A DNA stretch of 5,820 nucleotides from positions 1 through 5,820 of the forward strand of contig JAITGB010000228.1 in NCBI GenBank assembly GCA_031280945.1. The letters are read 5' to 3'. Below are positions 5,533-5,820 of this stretch, piece after piece. Below the pieces are notes generated by a model, which saw nothing but the letters and a program-made list of their open reading frames with translations, was not told the origin of the DNA and searched no databases. Source of the DNA: Spirochaetales bacterium (GTDB lineage: Bacteria > Spirochaetota > Spirochaetia > DTKZ01). The position numbers and the translations under genes were made by a program. Each line of letters opens with the position of its first letter. Position 1 is the first letter of the stretch.

Positions 5533-5561
5533 TTCGGTAAGGCTCGCAAAGCCAGGCCGAA
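5533..5561 (+). other. Hairpin at the 5' end of the P1 transcript
   Basis: TTCGG (5533-5537) pairs with CCGAA (5557-5561), and inside it GGCT (5541-5544) pairs with AGCC (5550-5553) around the loop CGCAA. The two stems are separated by a symmetric 3-nt internal loop (TAA/AGG). It would form within the first bases of RNA from P1 and could protect the 5' end or act in regulation. Confidence 0.4.
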
Positions 5562-5594
5562 ATGAGTGAATTTAAAAAATACCCGCGACCTGTG

Positions 5595-5623
5595 TTGACA
5601 AAGTTTCCGGTATTTGCTACATT
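5595..5623 (+). promoter_or_regulatory. Promoter P2, rightward
   Basis: A second TTGACA (5595-5600), 17-bp spacer and TACATT (5618-5623), with its -35 exactly 100 bp after that of P1. The start would be near 5630. Tandem consensus promoters of this kind are typical of rRNA and other stable-RNA operons. Confidence 0.7.
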
Positions 5624-5629
5624 CATTTT

Positions 5630-5820
5630 TACGCCTCACGGAGAGGGTAAGGGGAAGCCTGGGTTTCCCGCTGGGGCCGCGGAGACGCGCGGATTTTGGC
5701 GGGGGGATGGGTTTTTTGGGGTGAGGGAAGTTCTTTGAGAGAAGCGAAGCCGTCCGGTGAGGGTGGTTTTGAATAGGGAAGGGAAGGAAAACGAAACCGA
5801 GGGGCGGGCGGCGCCGGCTG
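5630..5820 (+). other. G-rich leader downstream of P1/P2, no gene recognised
   Basis: This is the expected start of the transcript from the tandem promoters. It is strongly purine- and G-rich, with a motif of four G-runs at 5701-5727 that fits a G-quadruplex. GTTCTTTGAGA (5730-5740) partly resembles the boxA antitermination signal of rRNA leaders, TGYTCTTTGA in many bacteria. I see no tRNA, no 16S start and no resemblance to RNase P RNA or tmRNA. A GTG at 5757 opens a frame to the window edge (21 codons), but its composition is not convincing. The gene served by this leader probably lies beyond the window. Confidence 0.4.

Noticed and set aside
5701..5820. GGGGATGGG near 5703 as the start of a tmRNA
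   Set aside because: Only the first few bases resemble known tmRNA 5' ends; the following sequence does not fit the tRNA-like or tag-reading parts.
5757..5820. A GTG-initiated gene running off the window end
   Set aside because: It has only 21 codons of purine-rich, low-complexity composition and no convincing ribosome site; the open frame can be chance.

Overview
The window looks like a piece of a moderately GC-rich bacterial chromosome. A spirochaete of the Treponema type is my best guess. It rests on the look of the PilZ-family and TPR proteins, the GC-rich palindromic spacers and the long homopolymer tract inside a gene. No rRNA or marker gene is present to confirm it.

Layout. Bases 1-110 are probably the last 35 codons of an upstream + strand gene. 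Bases 111-352 are intergenic: a roughly 103-bp structured repeat ending in a U-flanked hairpin (157-259), then a near-consensus sigma-70 promoter (306-333). This promoter drives two + strand genes 14 bp apart, presumably an operon. The first (353-1603) is a 416-residue PilZ-domain protein with a GAF-like middle. The second (1618-4584) is a 988-residue protein with a cyclase-like N-terminus, a degenerate STAND/AAA-type ATPase and C-terminal TPR repeats. A short convergent gap follows. Then a minus-strand hotdog-fold (4HBT/YbgC-like) acyl-CoA thioesterase (5024-4626) sits behind its own promoter. Bases 5073-5490 are non-coding: a second copy of the structured repeat, a cluster of perfect GC-rich hairpins with 3-nt loops, and phased T/A tracts. 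Bases 5495-5623 hold two consensus promoters exactly 100 bp apart, facing right into a G-rich leader without a convincing ORF. The product, perhaps a stable-RNA operon, would lie beyond base 5820.

Function. The operon pairs a possible c-di-GMP-responsive (PilZ) protein with a large signalling-type scaffold whose nucleotide-binding residues appear lost. A second-messenger or protein-interaction role is plausible but inferred. The thioesterase is an independent metabolic gene.

Most notable point. A run of 13 C (2699-2711) lies inside the large gene. At 13 C the frame is open for 988 residues. With one C fewer, the first half ends at a TGA that overlaps an ATG (ATGA) preceded by a strong Shine-Dalgarno sequence, giving a 378-residue and a 610-residue protein. 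With one C more, translation stops at 3413. The tract could therefore be a phase-variable fuse/split switch, or a homopolymer sequencing error at a two-gene junction.
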